Assembly: GCF_011065405.1 (NCBI RefSeq)
Contig: NZ_CP047056.1
Coordinates: 2,440,747 to 2,504,746, forward strand
Origin: Succinivibrio dextrinosolvens
Lineage (GTDB): Bacteria; Pseudomonadota; Gammaproteobacteria; Enterobacterales; Succinivibrionaceae
Length of the DNA: 64,000 nucleotides
Direction of reading: 5' to 3'
In this document: positions 8,461 to 17,544 of the stretch, piece by piece
How the letters are laid out: the number at the start of each line of letters is the position of its first letter
Numbering within the stretch: the stretch's first letter is position 1
Translations under genes and position numbers: made by a program
Notes under the pieces: model-generated
Told to the model about the DNA's origin: nothing
What the model saw: the letters and a program-made list of their open reading frames with translations, nothing else
Database searches by the model: none

Positions 8461-10776
8461 ATGTCAGAAGAAAAAAATCGAAATTTAAGCCTTGAGGGCA
8501 TCGAACTGATGCCTTTACAGCAGTTTGCTGAAAATGCCTATCTGAATTACTCCATGAGTGTGATCAGAGATCGTGCACTGCCATCTGTTGCTGACGGTAT
8601 GAAACCTGTACAGCGACGAATTGTGTATGCCATGGCAAAGCTCGGCATCAACTTTAAAGCAAAGCATGTAAAGTCAGCAAGAACTGTTGGTGAAGTTCTG
8701 GGTAAGTATCATCCTCACGGCGACAGTGCCTGTTATGAGGCCATGGTGCTGATGGCTCAGCCATTCTCCTACAGATATCCTCTGGTCGACGGCCAGGGAA
8801 ACTGGGGTGATGTGGAAGATCCTAAGTCATTTGCTGCTATGCGTTATACAGAATCCAGACTTGCTCCTTATTCAGAGGTTCTGTTGCAGGATCTGAATAC
8901 CGGCTGTGTCGAGTGGATTCCAAATTTTGACGGTACTGTGGATGAGCCTAAATATCTTCCTGCACGTCTGCCAAATATTCTTCTAAACGGTACAACCGGT
9001 ATTGCGGTAGGCATGGCTACCGATATCCCACCTCATAATCTGAATGAGATTGCCAACGCAGTGGTTCATCTGATTGATAAGCCGGATGCTTCTGTAGATG
9101 ATCTGATGCAGTTTGTTCCAGCTCCAGATTACCCATGTGCTGCTGAGATTACCAATTCCCCTGAGGAATTAAGAAAGATTTATGAGACCGGCAGAGGTAC
9201 CATCAGACAGCGTGCTGTCTATACTGTCGAGAAGAACGAGATTATTATTACCTCTCTTCCTTATCAGATTTCAGTAGGAACCATAGAAAAGCAGATTGCC
9301 GATCTGATGAGCAAGAAGAAACTGCCTCTGGTTTCTGATATTACCAATGCCTCAGACAGAAACAATCCAATCCGTATTGTAATCACACCTCGCTCTAACC
9401 GTGTGAACATAGATGAGCTGATGGAGCATCTGTATGCTGTAACCTCTCTTGAGAATACCTACAGAGTTAATATCAATATTCTGGGACTTGATGGTAAACC
9501 TGCAGTTAAGGATCTAAAGACAATCCTAAAAGAGTGGCTAGTATTCAGAACCGAGACTGTTAAGAAGAGATTGTCTCACCGCCTTGAAGCTGTAAACAAG
9601 AGACTGCATCTCTTAGAAGGTTTCATGATGGTTATTCTCAATATCGATGAGGTAATTGAGATTATCCGCCATGAAGATGATCCTAAGAGTAAGCTGATTG
9701 AGAGATTCGGCCTGTCAGAAGCTCAGGTTGAATATATTCTTGAGACCAAACTGCGTCAGCTGGCCCGACTTGAAGAACTCAAGATTAAAGCTGAGATGGA
9801 TAAGCTTAACGACGAAAAGAAACATCTTGAGACACTGTTAGGCTCAGAGGCTCGTTTTAAGACTTTCCTTAAAAAAGAAATTCTTGCAGATGCAAAACTA
9901 TACGGTGATGAGAGGCGCTGTCCTGTAGTTCAGAGAGAGGCTGCTGTAGCTATTAAGGAAGAGGAGCTTATTCCAAGTACTCCTGTTACAGTTGTTCTCT
10001 CAAAGATGGGCTGGGTTCGTGCCGCATCCGGTCATGATGTGGATGCATCTTCTCTGAATTACCGTTCTGGAGATAAGTTCCTATCCAAGGCTTCAGGAAA
10101 GACCAACGATCAGGCTTGTTTTATATCCACACTTGGTCGTGTATACAGTGTTGATATTAAAGATCTCCCCTCTGCTAGAGGCCAGGGGGAGCCTTTATCT
10201 GCCAAGGTAAATTTTCAGCCAGGTGAAAAGGCCTGTCACGTAGTGATCCCTCACAAGGACAGGTATCTGGTGGTAGCCTCAGACAAGGGTAAAGGTTTTA
10301 TTACCTTATCAACCGACATGCAGTCCAGAGCTAAGGCAGGAAAAGCCTTAATTAATCTGGATGAGGATGCGGTAATTCTGCCTCCGGTTGAGGTGGTTGA
10401 CAGAAAAACCGACCTTCTGGCAGTGGCAAGTATGGCAGGACGACTGCTGATTTACAAACTAGATGAGGTGCCTGAACTTTCCTCTGGTAAAGGTAATAAA
10501 CTCATGGGACTGAATACCGCCACTGTAACTATTGGTGGCGATGGACTGGTTACTATGGCTATTATTCCTGAGGGTGCTTCTCTAACCATTCATTCAGGAA
10601 AGAAAGTTCTTAAACTCAACTACAGAGAAATTCTGGACAGACTTGGTAACAGAACCAATGTTGGAGATAAGCTTCCACGCGGATATCAGAAGATTACTTC
10701 ATTAGAAGTTGAACTTCCTAAGACTGATGCTGATGAGAATATTGAGGAAGAGATTCCTGAGTTTACGCTTGAGTAA
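8461..10776 (+). CDS. parC: DNA topoisomerase IV subunit A
   Basis: A 771-residue ParC, the cleavage subunit of topoisomerase IV that decatenates daughter chromosomes. The winged-helix region, quinolone-determining region ([15 protein letters not shown]) and RYTESRL site match E. coli ParC closely. Catalytic Tyr129 corresponds to E. coli Tyr120, and Ser89 and Glu93 to Ser80 and Glu84, so the quinolone target is wild type. The C-terminal half has degenerate beta-pinwheel blades and an acidic tail. Length (E. coli 752) and the missing full GyrA box argue for ParC over GyrA. parE is not adjacent. An AT-rich 110-base region separates it from the divergent transpeptidase. Confidence 0.97.
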   Translation: MSEEKNRNLSLEGIELMPLQQFAENAYLNYSMSVIRDRALPSVADGMKPVQRRIVYAMAKLGINFKAKHVKSARTVGEVLGKYHPHGDSACYEAMVLMAQPFSYRYPLVDGQGNWGDVEDPKSFAAMRYTESRLAPYSEVLLQDLNTGCVEWIPNFDGTVDEPKYLPARLPNILLNGTTGIAVGMATDIPPHNLNEIANAVVHLIDKPDASVDDLMQFVPAPDYPCAAEITNSPEELRKIYETGRGTIRQRAVYTVEKNEIIITSLPYQISVGTIEKQIADLMSKKKLPLVSDITNASDRNNPIRIVITPRSNRVNIDELMEHLYAVTSLENTYRVNINILGLDGKPAVKDLKTILKEWLVFRTETVKKRLSHRLEAVNKRLHLLEGFMMVILNIDEVIEIIRHEDDPKSKLIERFGLSEAQVEYILETKLRQLARLEELKIKAEMDKLNDEKKHLETLLGSEARFKTFLKKEILADAKLYGDERRCPVVQREAAVAIKEEELIPSTPVTVVLSKMGWVRAASGHDVDASSLNYRSGDKFLSKASGKTNDQACFISTLGRVYSVDIKDLPSARGQGEPLSAKVNFQPGEKACHVVIPHKDRYLVVASDKGKGFITLSTDMQSRAKAGKALINLDEDAVILPPVEVVDRKTDLLAVASMAGRLLIYKLDEVPELSSGKGNKLMGLNTATVTIGGDGLVTMAIIPEGASLTIHSGKKVLKLNYREILDRLGNRTNVGDKLPRGYQKITSLEVELPKTDADENIEEEIPEFTLE

Positions 10777-10799
10777 CGGTTAAAGAAGTTTGAAGAAGA

Positions 10800-10833
10800 T
10801 CTCCAGCCATCAAAAATGACTGGAGATTTTTTT
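10800..10833 (+). terminator. parC terminator, copy 1 of a 34-bp direct repeat
   Basis: A stem (atctccag/ctggagat, extended by 3 bp past one mismatch) is followed by seven T. It lies 23 bases after the parC stop. The 34 bases 10800-10833 are repeated without a change at 11607-11640, on the other side of the toxin-antitoxin genes. Confidence 0.85.
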
Positions 10834-10870
10834 GTCCTATAGTTAGAGGTTCATTCGTTTAAAAATAAAG

Positions 10871-10913
10871 AAATTATTGCAAATTGTAATAATTTCTTAT
10901 TGTATTCTATAAT
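10871..10913 (+). promoter_or_regulatory. Promoter and possible operator of brnTA
   Basis: A -35-like TTGTAA (10884-10889), 18-bp spacer and perfect TATAAT (10908-10913). An inverted repeat aaattatt-N9-aataattt (10871-10878/10888-10895) overlaps the -35 box and could be the operator, because BrnA-type antitoxins repress their own promoter. Confidence 0.55.
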
Positions 10914-10931
10914 ATATATAAGGAATGTTTA

Positions 10932-11201
10932 ATGTTATTTGAATGGGACGTTGACAAAGAGCAAAAGAATATCAAGAAACATGGTATTTCATTCTCAATT
11001 GCTGCAAGAGTATTTCTTGACCCAAATAGAGTAGAACTGTTCGATGCCAAACATAGTGAGTCTGAAGAGCGTTTTCACGCAATAGGTCTGGTAAACAATG
11101 TTCTAACTGTTGTTTTTACACAGAGAGGCAAAAAAACAAGAATAATTTCAGCACGTTGCGCAACACCAAAAGAAAAGGAGCTTTATTATGGGCAATATTG
11201 A
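10932..11201 (+). CDS. brnT: BrnT-family ribonuclease toxin
   Basis: An 89-residue type II toxin of the BrnT (DUF497) family, a small RNase E-like-fold ribonuclease that stops translation. It shows the family core: FEWDVDKEQKNIKKHGISF, DPNRVEL, EERFHAIG, a central VVFTQRG strand and RIISARCATPKEKELY at the C-terminus. Length is typical. A good AAGGA site lies 7 bases upstream. The antitoxin gene overlaps its end by 14 bases. Toxin first, antitoxin second is the standard BrnTA order. Confidence 0.93.
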   Translation: MLFEWDVDKEQKNIKKHGISFSIAARVFLDPNRVELFDAKHSESEERFHAIGLVNNVLTVVFTQRGKKTRIISARCATPKEKELYYGQY

Positions 11202-11502
11202 TTTCAAATTAGATCCAAACAAAAAACTTACCAAAGATGAAATCGAAATGCTGAAAAATGCTCAGAATCTTCCCTTTGAACCTGATGAAGATGCTCCTGA
11301 ACTGTCTCCAGAGCAAATTGAGGAATTCAAAAGAATAATTGCAGAGAGAAGAGAGTTAAGCAGGAAGAAAACTGTATCTCTTAGGATTTCGCAGAGCACC
11401 TTAAATATTGCTAAATCCTTTGGCTCCAGTTATACAAGTGTCTTAGCTAATATTCTAGAAAACGTTTTTAGAGATCCTAAAGCCCTAAAAAAATATTTAT
11501 AA
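11188..11502 (+). CDS. brnA: BrnA-family antitoxin
   Basis: A 104-residue antitoxin. The C-terminal third (KKTVSLRISQSTLNIAKSFGSSYTSVLANILENVF) is a ribbon-helix-helix-like DNA-binding domain of the BrnA type; the acidic N-terminal part should wrap the toxin. AAGGAG lies 7 bases before the ATG inside the end of brnT, so the pair is translationally coupled. The whole cassette lies between two copies of the parC terminator. Confidence 0.9.
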   Translation: MGNIDFKLDPNKKLTKDEIEMLKNAQNLPFEPDEDAPELSPEQIEEFKRIIAERRELSRKKTVSLRISQSTLNIAKSFGSSYTSVLANILENVFRDPKALKKYL

Positions 11503-11606
11503 AACAAGAAATTTTCTATGAGAGATGAATGTTTCGGACGTGAATGCTCTAGGTATAGTTTTCGTTGTTATCTCGTAAATAAGAGCTAGATTCGTATTTG
11601 GAAAAG

Positions 11607-11640
11607 TCTCCAGCCATCAAAAATGACTGGAGATTTTTTT
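11607..11640 (+). repeat. Copy 2 of the 34-bp parC terminator
   Basis: Identical over 34 bases to 10800-10833. It retains the hairpin and T run, so it should terminate brnTA transcription. Its last base is the first base of the yggT stop codon on the other strand. The distance between copies is 807 bp. Confidence 0.9.
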
Positions 11641-12182
11641 TATAGGATTGCCCAGTTCATGCCAAATATTGAATATGCCAGTCTGTTTAGGGCAAAGATT
11701 GCAATCATTACAATCATCAGAGAGATATCAATCATTCCTATTGGTGGAATAATCTTCTGTACTGGGGCTACGATAGGGTAGGTCAGCTGTCCGAACATGA
11801 AGCTGTATTCTCTAGTTGCAGGAAGCCATGAGCATAGAGCCTGAGCTAAAAGCAGAAATAGCAACAGATATCCGAAACTCTTAATAGTCATTAGCGCACC
11901 ATACATAATAATTGCGGTAATATTTACTGAACCGCCGAATATAGTAATCAGTCCGAACCAGAACATTAGAGCTAGTACAAAGGCAACAATAAATCCTGCA
12001 TAGTAAAAGCCTTTAATGTTCCTGTTTCTGAATGGTAAAAGCTTCATAACCGGTTCGGTCAGCTTTACAACCAGCTGAGTTGCCGGATGGTAGTAGTCAA
12101 TACCGGAACTCTGCATTAAAGAACGCAGCTCGAACAGTATGATTACCGCTTCAGCAAGCATAATGTAGAAATTTAATTGCAT
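11640..12182 (-). CDS. yggT: YggT-family integral membrane protein
   Basis: A 180-residue membrane protein with two YGGT repeats, each a pair of hydrophobic helices followed by a P-x-L/I-x-P-[IF]-R or PVQKIIPP-like segment (EPVMKLLPFRNRN near residue 50; PIVAPVQKIIPPIGMIDIS near residue 140). E. coli YggT has the same double-domain build and is linked to osmotic/K+ tolerance. It lies 12 bases downstream of the yggS-proC gene and is clearly in the same transcript, as in many gammaproteobacteria. Confidence 0.9.
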   Translation of the reverse strand: MQLNFYIMLAEAVIILFELRSLMQSSGIDYYHPATQLVVKLTEPVMKLLPFRNRNIKGFYYAGFIVAFVLALMFWFGLITIFGGSVNITAIIMYGALMTIKSFGYLLLFLLLAQALCSWLPATREYSFMFGQLTYPIVAPVQKIIPPIGMIDISLMIVMIAIFALNRLAYSIFGMNWAIL

Positions 12183-12194
12183 GTTATTTTCCGT

Positions 12195-13715
12195 TTAAAA
12201 CATCTTTTCAAATTCATATGTTCTATCAAGACTGGCCTGAACAGTATTCTTTATAATCTGTTCAAAATTGCCCTCTGTCATCTTGCACAGACCGGCGTAA
12301 GTGGTACCTCCCTTTGAGGTTACTGCTTCACGTAGTGAGGCTAAAGTACAGTCCTGATTCTTAAGTGACATATTAGCTGATCCGAGAACAGTTTGCTCGA
12401 CAATTTTTCTTGCATTGTCTGCTGAAAGACCGTGAGCTACAGCTTCAGCGATTAAAGCTTCCATGAATCTGTAAACAAAAGCTGGTCCGCAGCCGGCAAC
12501 CGCTCCGATAACATTTAGGTTATCCTCATCCCCAACAATGCAGGTTCCCATTTTAGCCAGCATCTTCTCACTCAGCTGTTTTTCATTGTCGCTGACTTCT
12601 GAGTCGTAAACTACAGCAATCACACCTAAGCCAAGTTTTGCCGGAGTATTAGGCATGATACGGATGATCTTTTTGGTATTAAGCTTTTTCTCAATTGAGC
12701 TCAGTTTGTAGCCTGCAGCCATAGACACAAACAGCTTGTGGTTTAAGGCAACACCCGATGCTGCCAGTTCATCCAGAACAGAGGTCAGAATCTGAGGCTT
12801 TACACCTAGGAACACTGTGTCTGCATTCTTCAGAGCTTCAATATTGTCAGTGGTGATAACAGAGCCTTTTGTCTTGAATTTTTCTAGTTTCTCAAGATGA
12901 GGTCCTGATACGGTGATATTCTGTGGATTAAAGCCTGAGGCTATAATGCTTTCATAAATGCAGGTTGACATATTGCCACCTCCGATGAAAGCGATTTTCT
13001 GATTGTCTGTATTCATTGTCTTGTATTCTCTTGCGCCAAAAATTGCTGTACCGATTCTAACCTCGGTGGTCTGATTTTTTACTGCAATATCCAGATCATG
13101 GGTCATGCCGATGGAAAGAATATTAAAGTCCTTAATTTTCTTTGAGTATTCATTAAACAGGGATTTTAATTTGGAAAATTCACTGTCGATTACATCAAAA
13201 TCAGGCGTATCCATACCTACGCCCATAAATCCTCTAAGTTTTAGTTTTGGACATTTCTGTATGGTTTCAATCAATGCATCAATTTCACTGATTTCACAGC
13301 CAGATTTCTGCTCCTCATCGGAGATGTTAACCTGAATGAGAACCTCAAGAGGTGGAAGTTCTTCTGGTCTCTGATCGTTTAAACGGGTAGCGACGATAGC
13401 TCGATCCAGACTTTCAACCATATCAAAATGTTCTGCGATAAGACGGGTTTTGTTTTTCTGGATAGGACCGATGAAATGCCAGATTATATCCTTATAGCCC
13501 ATCTCTTTAAGATGGGCGATTTTTTCGCTGGCCTCAACTGCATAGGATTCACCGAAATGACGTTCACCGCAGTTATAGGCGGCAATGATTTTCTCTTCAG
13601 GTTTGGTCTTGGATACGCACAGAAGTTGGACTTTTTTCTCAGATCTGCCGTATTTACTGCACGAAGTTATTATTTCCTGGTGGACTTTTGATAAATTCTC
13701 TCTAATCTCGTCCAT
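12195..13715 (-). CDS. Fusion of PLP homeostasis protein YggS and pyrroline-5-carboxylate reductase ProC
   Basis: One 506-residue reading frame contains two complete proteins. Residues 1-233 are YggS/PLPBP: LLCVSKTKPEEKI with PLP Lys36, FGESY, WHFIGPIQKNK, GFMGVGMD, SIGMTHDLDIAV, and the typical YggS end VRIGTAIFGAREY. Residues 234-506 are ProC, the last step of proline synthesis: a Rossmann start IAFIGGGNMS, VFLGVKPQ, IIRIMPNTPA, GCGPAFVYRFMEALIAEAV and the C-terminal SKGGTT. Met234 begins the ProC part with no linker. Usually yggS and proC are separate neighbours; I see no stop, start overlap or strong ribosome site at the joint. Confidence 0.93.
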   Translation of the reverse strand: MDEIRENLSKVHQEIITSCSKYGRSEKKVQLLCVSKTKPEEKIIAAYNCGERHFGESYAVEASEKIAHLKEMGYKDIIWHFIGPIQKNKTRLIAEHFDMVESLDRAIVATRLNDQRPEELPPLEVLIQVNISDEEQKSGCEISEIDALIETIQKCPKLKLRGFMGVGMDTPDFDVIDSEFSKLKSLFNEYSKKIKDFNILSIGMTHDLDIAVKNQTTEVRIGTAIFGAREYKTMNTDNQKIAFIGGGNMSTCIYESIIASGFNPQNITVSGPHLEKLEKFKTKGSVITTDNIEALKNADTVFLGVKPQILTSVLDELAASGVALNHKLFVSMAAGYKLSSIEKKLNTKKIIRIMPNTPAKLGLGVIAVVYDSEVSDNEKQLSEKMLAKMGTCIVGDEDNLNVIGAVAGCGPAFVYRFMEALIAEAVAHGLSADNARKIVEQTVLGSANMSLKNQDCTLASLREAVTSKGGTTYAGLCKMTEGNFEQIIKNTVQASLDRTYEFEKMF

Positions 13716-13795
13716 ATATAAGCCTTTTTTAAATCAAAAATATAGAGTATTATATGCCTCCACAAGAATTATTCATACAAATATGGTGGAACCAG

Positions 13796-13981
13796 ATGTT
13801 TGTAATTAACAAAGACGTTTGTTCAGAATGCGGCGAATGCCAGGATATATGCCCTTGCGGAGCTATTGAACAGCAGGATGACGGCTCTTTCCAGATTGAA
13901 GCCTCTGTGTGCGCTGATTGTGCAGCCTGTCAGTCAGTTTGTCCTTTTGAGGCTATTGAAGAAGTCGAAAACGACGAATAA
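13796..13981 (+). CDS. 2[4Fe-4S] ferredoxin
   Basis: A 61-residue clostridial-type ferredoxin with two cluster motifs, CSECGECQDICPCGAI and CADCAACQSVCPFEAI, each C-x2-C-x2-C-x3-C-P/C. It would carry electrons for anaerobic oxidoreductases. I choose the ATG at 13796, preceded by GGTGGA; the upstream in-frame ATG at 13754 adds residues without family support. A decayed copy of this gene and its terminator lies at 15806-16025. No oxidoreductase partner is adjacent. Confidence 0.92.
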   Translation: MFVINKDVCSECGECQDICPCGAIEQQDDGSFQIEASVCADCAACQSVCPFEAIEEVENDE

Positions 13982-13984
13982 ACA

Positions 13985-14069
13985 AAAAAAAGCCAGATTG
14001 CTAAATAGTATGACCCCAGAAATTGATCACTTAAGCTTCTAGGTCATACTAAACAGTCTGGCTTTTTTT
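13985..14069. terminator. Ferredoxin terminator with a 46-bp palindromic insert
   Basis: The outer stem is gccagattg/cagtctggc flanked by A7 and T7, so it can terminate from both sides. The loop contains a 46-bp segment (14006-14051) with perfect 10-bp inverted ends, tagtatgacc/ggtcatacta. The paralogous terminator at 16000-16028 has only a 6-base loop, so the inner palindrome looks like an insertion into the loop. Confidence 0.8.
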
Positions 14070-14098
14070 GAGACGTTGCGCTTTTATCATTTGTAAAT

Positions 14099-15451
14099 TT
14101 AGATATGTCTGCGCTCGATACCTTTTCGCTTGTAATATTCTGCTTTGGATGTGTACATATTCTGATCTGCAATCTTTGCAAGCTCATCAATGTTTAGATC
14201 CGGATAATCTGATCTGCAGGCTGTTCCGCTTGCAATAGCAATTCTCTTTACCAGCTTGCCCCTCCATTTACTAACATGATTAAAGAATTCTTTTTCTCCA
14301 ATAGCATATTGTTCAGGGGTTAAGCAAAATATACCTACAAATTCATCTCCTCCGGTTCGAAAAACTTTACCATTTTTCCCTTGCAGCATTTTCAGTTTGT
14401 TTGCAATACTAGCAAATCCGCAAATCAGTTCATCTCCAGCCGCATGACCAAGAGTATCATTAACATGCTTAAGCTGATTTATATCGAAAACCGTGAATAC
14501 CAGATTTTCAGGAATTGGATTTCTGCGATAATATTCAAGTTGAGCTTCGTATGCTCTTCGATTCAGGAATCCTGTCATATCATCTGTAACTGAACGCAGG
14601 AATAGAACGTGTTCCTGCTGCTTGCGTTCATCAATTACCTGTGTTGAGAACAGTACGACAGTAGGACATCCTTCATTATCCGTTTCTACAGCAATAAAGT
14701 TAGCTAGAAACCAGCCGGTATATATTCCCACAAACTCAGAGGATAGTGTCTTAAGCCCTCTCATACGTTCACTAAGTGTGGTCAGATCTGTAAACTTTAA
14801 GGCACTTTCACGAAATTGAGGAACAACAACATTCTCCATAATAAGTCGCATTTTTTCTGCCGCTGAAATTTTTTTATCCAAAAATTCCCTTAGCTCGGTA
14901 CCAGAAGAATATTCTGTGATATTCCCTGTCCTAAGGTTAATCAGATGCATGGAATAATACATATCAGCAAGGGACTTTAGAATTCTTAGCTGTTCTGTCT
15001 TTTCTTCATCGGCTGCTTTTAGACTTTCCTCGAGTTTTTTCTTGTCATCAATATCAATAAAGAAACCGACAATAGAGATTGGAGAACCATTTTCTCTTCT
15101 TGCAATTCTACCAGCGGCATGAAACCAGCGATAACCTCGATTATTGGTTAGAAATTTGTATTCGGTGTCATAAACAGTTCTATCGGTATAATCTTTTACT
15201 GCATTCCAGTACAAGTTAACAACTCTTTCTCGGTCATCATCATGAAGTCTGTCAATGAACGAGCTTAACTTGTTAGGAAAGTCTGATTCATCCTTATAAC
15301 CAATCATGCGTCGGAATACCTGGCTCCAATTTACAGAAGTCAGCTCACCATTCTGGTCGAAAGTCATATTCCAGGCACCAGAGCCAAGAGCTTCCTGAAG
15401 AAGTTCTACCTCATTAACCATGTCTGCTTCGTCATAATTATTAGATTCCAT
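14099..15451 (-). CDS. PAS-GGDEF diguanylate cyclase
   Basis: A 450-residue cytoplasmic signalling protein. Residues about 18-145 are a PAS domain of the PAS_3 type (WNMTFDQNGELTSVNWSQVFRRMIGY, HDDDRERV, YRWFHAAGRI, GFFIDIDDKKKLEESL). A second, diverged sensor region spans about 165-275. The C-terminal GGDEF domain (about 285-445) has an intact FRTGGDEFVGI active site, so it should make cyclic di-GMP from two GTP. No EAL domain or RxxD inhibitory site is obvious near the GGDEF. The ATG at 15451 is used; a GTG at 15457 is closer to the AGGAAGG ribosome site and is possible. Confidence 0.92.
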   Translation of the reverse strand: MESNNYDEADMVNEVELLQEALGSGAWNMTFDQNGELTSVNWSQVFRRMIGYKDESDFPNKLSSFIDRLHDDDRERVVNLYWNAVKDYTDRTVYDTEYKFLTNNRGYRWFHAAGRIARRENGSPISIVGFFIDIDDKKKLEESLKAADEEKTEQLRILKSLADMYYSMHLINLRTGNITEYSSGTELREFLDKKISAAEKMRLIMENVVVPQFRESALKFTDLTTLSERMRGLKTLSSEFVGIYTGWFLANFIAVETDNEGCPTVVLFSTQVIDERKQQEHVLFLRSVTDDMTGFLNRRAYEAQLEYYRRNPIPENLVFTVFDINQLKHVNDTLGHAAGDELICGFASIANKLKMLQGKNGKVFRTGGDEFVGIFCLTPEQYAIGEKEFFNHVSKWRGKLVKRIAIASGTACRSDYPDLNIDELAKIADQNMYTSKAEYYKRKGIERRHI

Positions 15452-15665
15452 AATCACAGATACCTTCCTGCAGCTGATTCTTTATGTATACAAACAGAAA
15501 TTCATTACTACATTCTAAAGAAAACACTGATTAAAATTTCAGATAACGTTCGCATCTCAGTACATTATTATTCCTGTATCAGTTGTTCTTGTTATAAAAA
15601 AACACAGTCAAAAAAATATCTATATACACATCATTGACAGTTTTGTAAAAAACTTCCAATGACAA

Positions 15666-15805
15666 GAATGGTGGAATCTCTCTGAAGAAACGCATCAGGA
15701 AAGACCAGGTCAAGGTTTTAGAATACGATTCAGCTTTTGATTTTAAAGACAAAAATATTAAATCCTTTGCTATGGACTTCGCTAGACCTGAGTATGATGG
15801 AACCA
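15666..15805 (+). other. Unidentified coding-like remnant
   Basis: An open stretch with protein-like composition reads KNGGISLKKRIRKDQ and then VKVLEYDSAFDFKDKNIKS. It has no start codon and runs into the decayed ferredoxin copy. I do not recognise it. It may be the 3' end of a deleted gene, or chance. Confidence 0.25.
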
Positions 15806-15991
15806 GTTGTTTGTATTTAAGAAAGACGTTTGTTCAGAATGTGACGAATGCTTGGATATATGCCCTTGCAGAGCTATTGAACAGCAGTCTGACGTCTTTT
15901 TTTAGATTGAAGCTTCTGTGAACTCTGATCGTGTAGTCTGCGGTAAATTTGTACTTTTGTGGCTATTGAAGAACTCGAAAACAATGAATAA
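15806..15991 (+). pseudogene. Decayed copy of the ferredoxin gene
   Basis: This stretch matches the ferredoxin gene at 13796-13981 closely (for example gaaagacgtttgttcagaat and ttggatatatgcccttgc) through to the stop. The ATG is now TTG, several cluster cysteine codons are changed, and small indels break the frame in the middle. The terminator was copied with it. Confidence 0.85.
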
Positions 15992-15999
15992 ATAGCCAA

Positions 16000-16028
16000 A
16001 AGCCAGATTGAATATACAGTCTGGCTTT
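16000..16028. terminator. Terminator of the ferredoxin pseudogene
   Basis: Stem gccagattg/cagtctggc with a 6-base loop (aatata) and flanking A/T runs. It is the ancestral-looking form of the ferredoxin terminator, without the palindromic insert. Confidence 0.7.
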
Positions 16029-16046
16029 TACATTTCCATTGATAGT

Positions 16047-16330
16047 CTAGAACAGATATTTCATCTCTGCATTTGCCCAGGCACCTCTGAATCCATCTCC
16101 TAACAGACCTTTAATACCAAAATCAAAAATAAGTCCCTTATTTGACGCTGGGTTAATGGTAACTCCCAGTTCTCCGAAACCTCTGATACCTTCCATCTTG
16201 GATGGCTCTGCCCAGAATCCATCAACCTTTAATTCAGACTTGCCGTCAAACTCGTATTCAGCACCAAGACCTGTGTATAGAACTGTAGTTGGGGGTATGT
16301 TATGACTGTATCTGCCCCGCAGGTCTTAAA
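16047..16330 (-). pseudogene. Autotransporter-like outer membrane barrel, C-terminal remnant
   Basis: On the minus strand this reads as the last strands of an outer-membrane beta barrel: YTGLGAEYEFDGKSELKVDGF, then GIRGFGELGVTINPAS, then FRGAWANAEMKYLF and stop. Alternating hydrophobic residues, a final aromatic Phe and the LGAEY pattern match autotransporter C-termini. Upstream the frame is broken by stops and shifts (a piece reading AGGKHELSSVNSHRLR can be followed to about 16370). No start or passenger domain remains. Confidence 0.65.
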
Positions 16331-16545
16331 CGGTGACTGTTTACTGATGAAAGCTCGTGTTTACCGCCAGCGTTATAAGGTGTTTCCATCCCGATGCAGG
16401 AAGAAATATTTTCCGTACAAATCCAGAGAGTTAAGCTCATCAAGTTTGATAATCTTACCTCCTGCTAAATAGATAGTGGCACAGCAGATGTAGAGTTTTA
16501 GTTTTCTTTTTTCTGCTGGATTTTAGGGTGATCAGGTGAATTTTC

Positions 16546-16582
16546 AAAAAAAATCCTCAGCAGTTTTAGTTTGCCGAGGATT
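16546..16582 (-). terminator. Intrinsic terminator of speAB
   Basis: On the minus strand an 11-bp stem (aatcctcggca/tgctgaggatt, one G-T pair) is followed by a run of T. It lies 44 bases after the speB stop. Confidence 0.85.
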
Positions 16583-16626
16583 GGTTGTTTTCACATAGTT
16601 ACACCGAAGGTGCCTAGATTGTGAAG

Positions 16627-17544
16627 TTACATTCTCTTGTATCCTTCCATGTACAGCATCTCAAGTGCGATTGAAGCTGCAGCTAAAGAGGTAATATCAC
16701 TATGATCGTAAGCAGGTGAAACCTCAACAATATCCATTCCTACAATATCAAGATCTTTAAGAGCACGCAGGATCTTCATGATCTTGTCGGTGGACATGCC
16801 GCCTACTACAGGAGTACCTGTACCAGGAGCGTATGCAGGATCAAGACAGTCGATATCAAAGCTGATATAACACTTGCTGCCACCGACTCTCTCATGGATT
16901 GCAAGTGAAATATCCTCAACAGACATATCATTTGCAGCAGCACCGTCCAGTACCAGGAAACCGTCCTTCTCATCAAATTCAGTACGGATACCAACCTGAA
17001 CTGACTTCTTAACGTCAATCAGATCCTCATTAGGAGCATGATAGAACATGGTGCCATGATCGAAATCTGAACCGTTTGAATAGGTGTCAGCGTGAGCATC
17101 AAAATGAATCAGAGATAGCTTGCCGTATTTCTTGGCATGAGCGCGTAGAAGAGGCAGGGTGATGAAATGATCACCGCCGAAGGTCAGCATCTTCTTACCT
17201 GATGCAAGCAGCTTGTCTGCATGAGCTATCAGCTTGTTTACCATATCCTGGTTGTCACCGAATGAATAAACCAGATCACCGCAGTCAACAACGTTCAGCT
17301 TATCCAGAACGTTGAACTTCCATGGATAGCGGCAGTGCTCCCATGCCAGCTGGGTTGAAATCTGTCTGATGGCATTTGGTCCAAAGCGGGTACCTGCACG
17401 GCCGGAGGTAGCCATATCAAAAGGAACACCTGTGATTACCACATCAGCATCACTGCTGTAAGGTTCAAAGTTTAAAGGGGTACGTAGAAATCCAAAGGCA
17501 TTAGATACCAGTGAAATATCGTTCTCGTGATTTAATGTCTGCAT
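16627..17544 (-). CDS. speB: Agmatinase
   Basis: A 305-residue ureohydrolase that splits agmatine to putrescine and urea. The binuclear manganese site is complete: GGDH, DAHADTY and [18 protein letters not shown]. The N-terminus ([22 protein letters not shown]) is typical of SpeB and distinguishes it from arginase. The start abuts the speA stop with no gap, and the preceding arginine decarboxylase supplies the substrate, so the assignment is firm. Confidence 0.97.
   Translation of the reverse strand: MQTLNHENDISLVSNAFGFLRTPLNFEPYSSDADVVITGVPFDMATSGRAGTRFGPNAIRQISTQLAWEHCRYPWKFNVLDKLNVVDCGDLVYSFGDNQDMVNKLIAHADKLLASGKKMLTFGGDHFITLPLLRAHAKKYGKLSLIHFDAHADTYSNGSDFDHGTMFYHAPNEDLIDVKKSVQVGIRTEFDEKDGFLVLDGAAANDMSVEDISLAIHERVGGSKCYISFDIDCLDPAYAPGTGTPVVGGMSTDKIMKILRALKDLDIVGMDIVEVSPAYDHSDITSLAAASIALEMLYMEGYKRM

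Noticed and set aside
15458-15660. Possible gene or RNA upstream of the PAS-GGDEF gene.
   Set aside because: AT-rich, stops in all frames and no stable stem seen.
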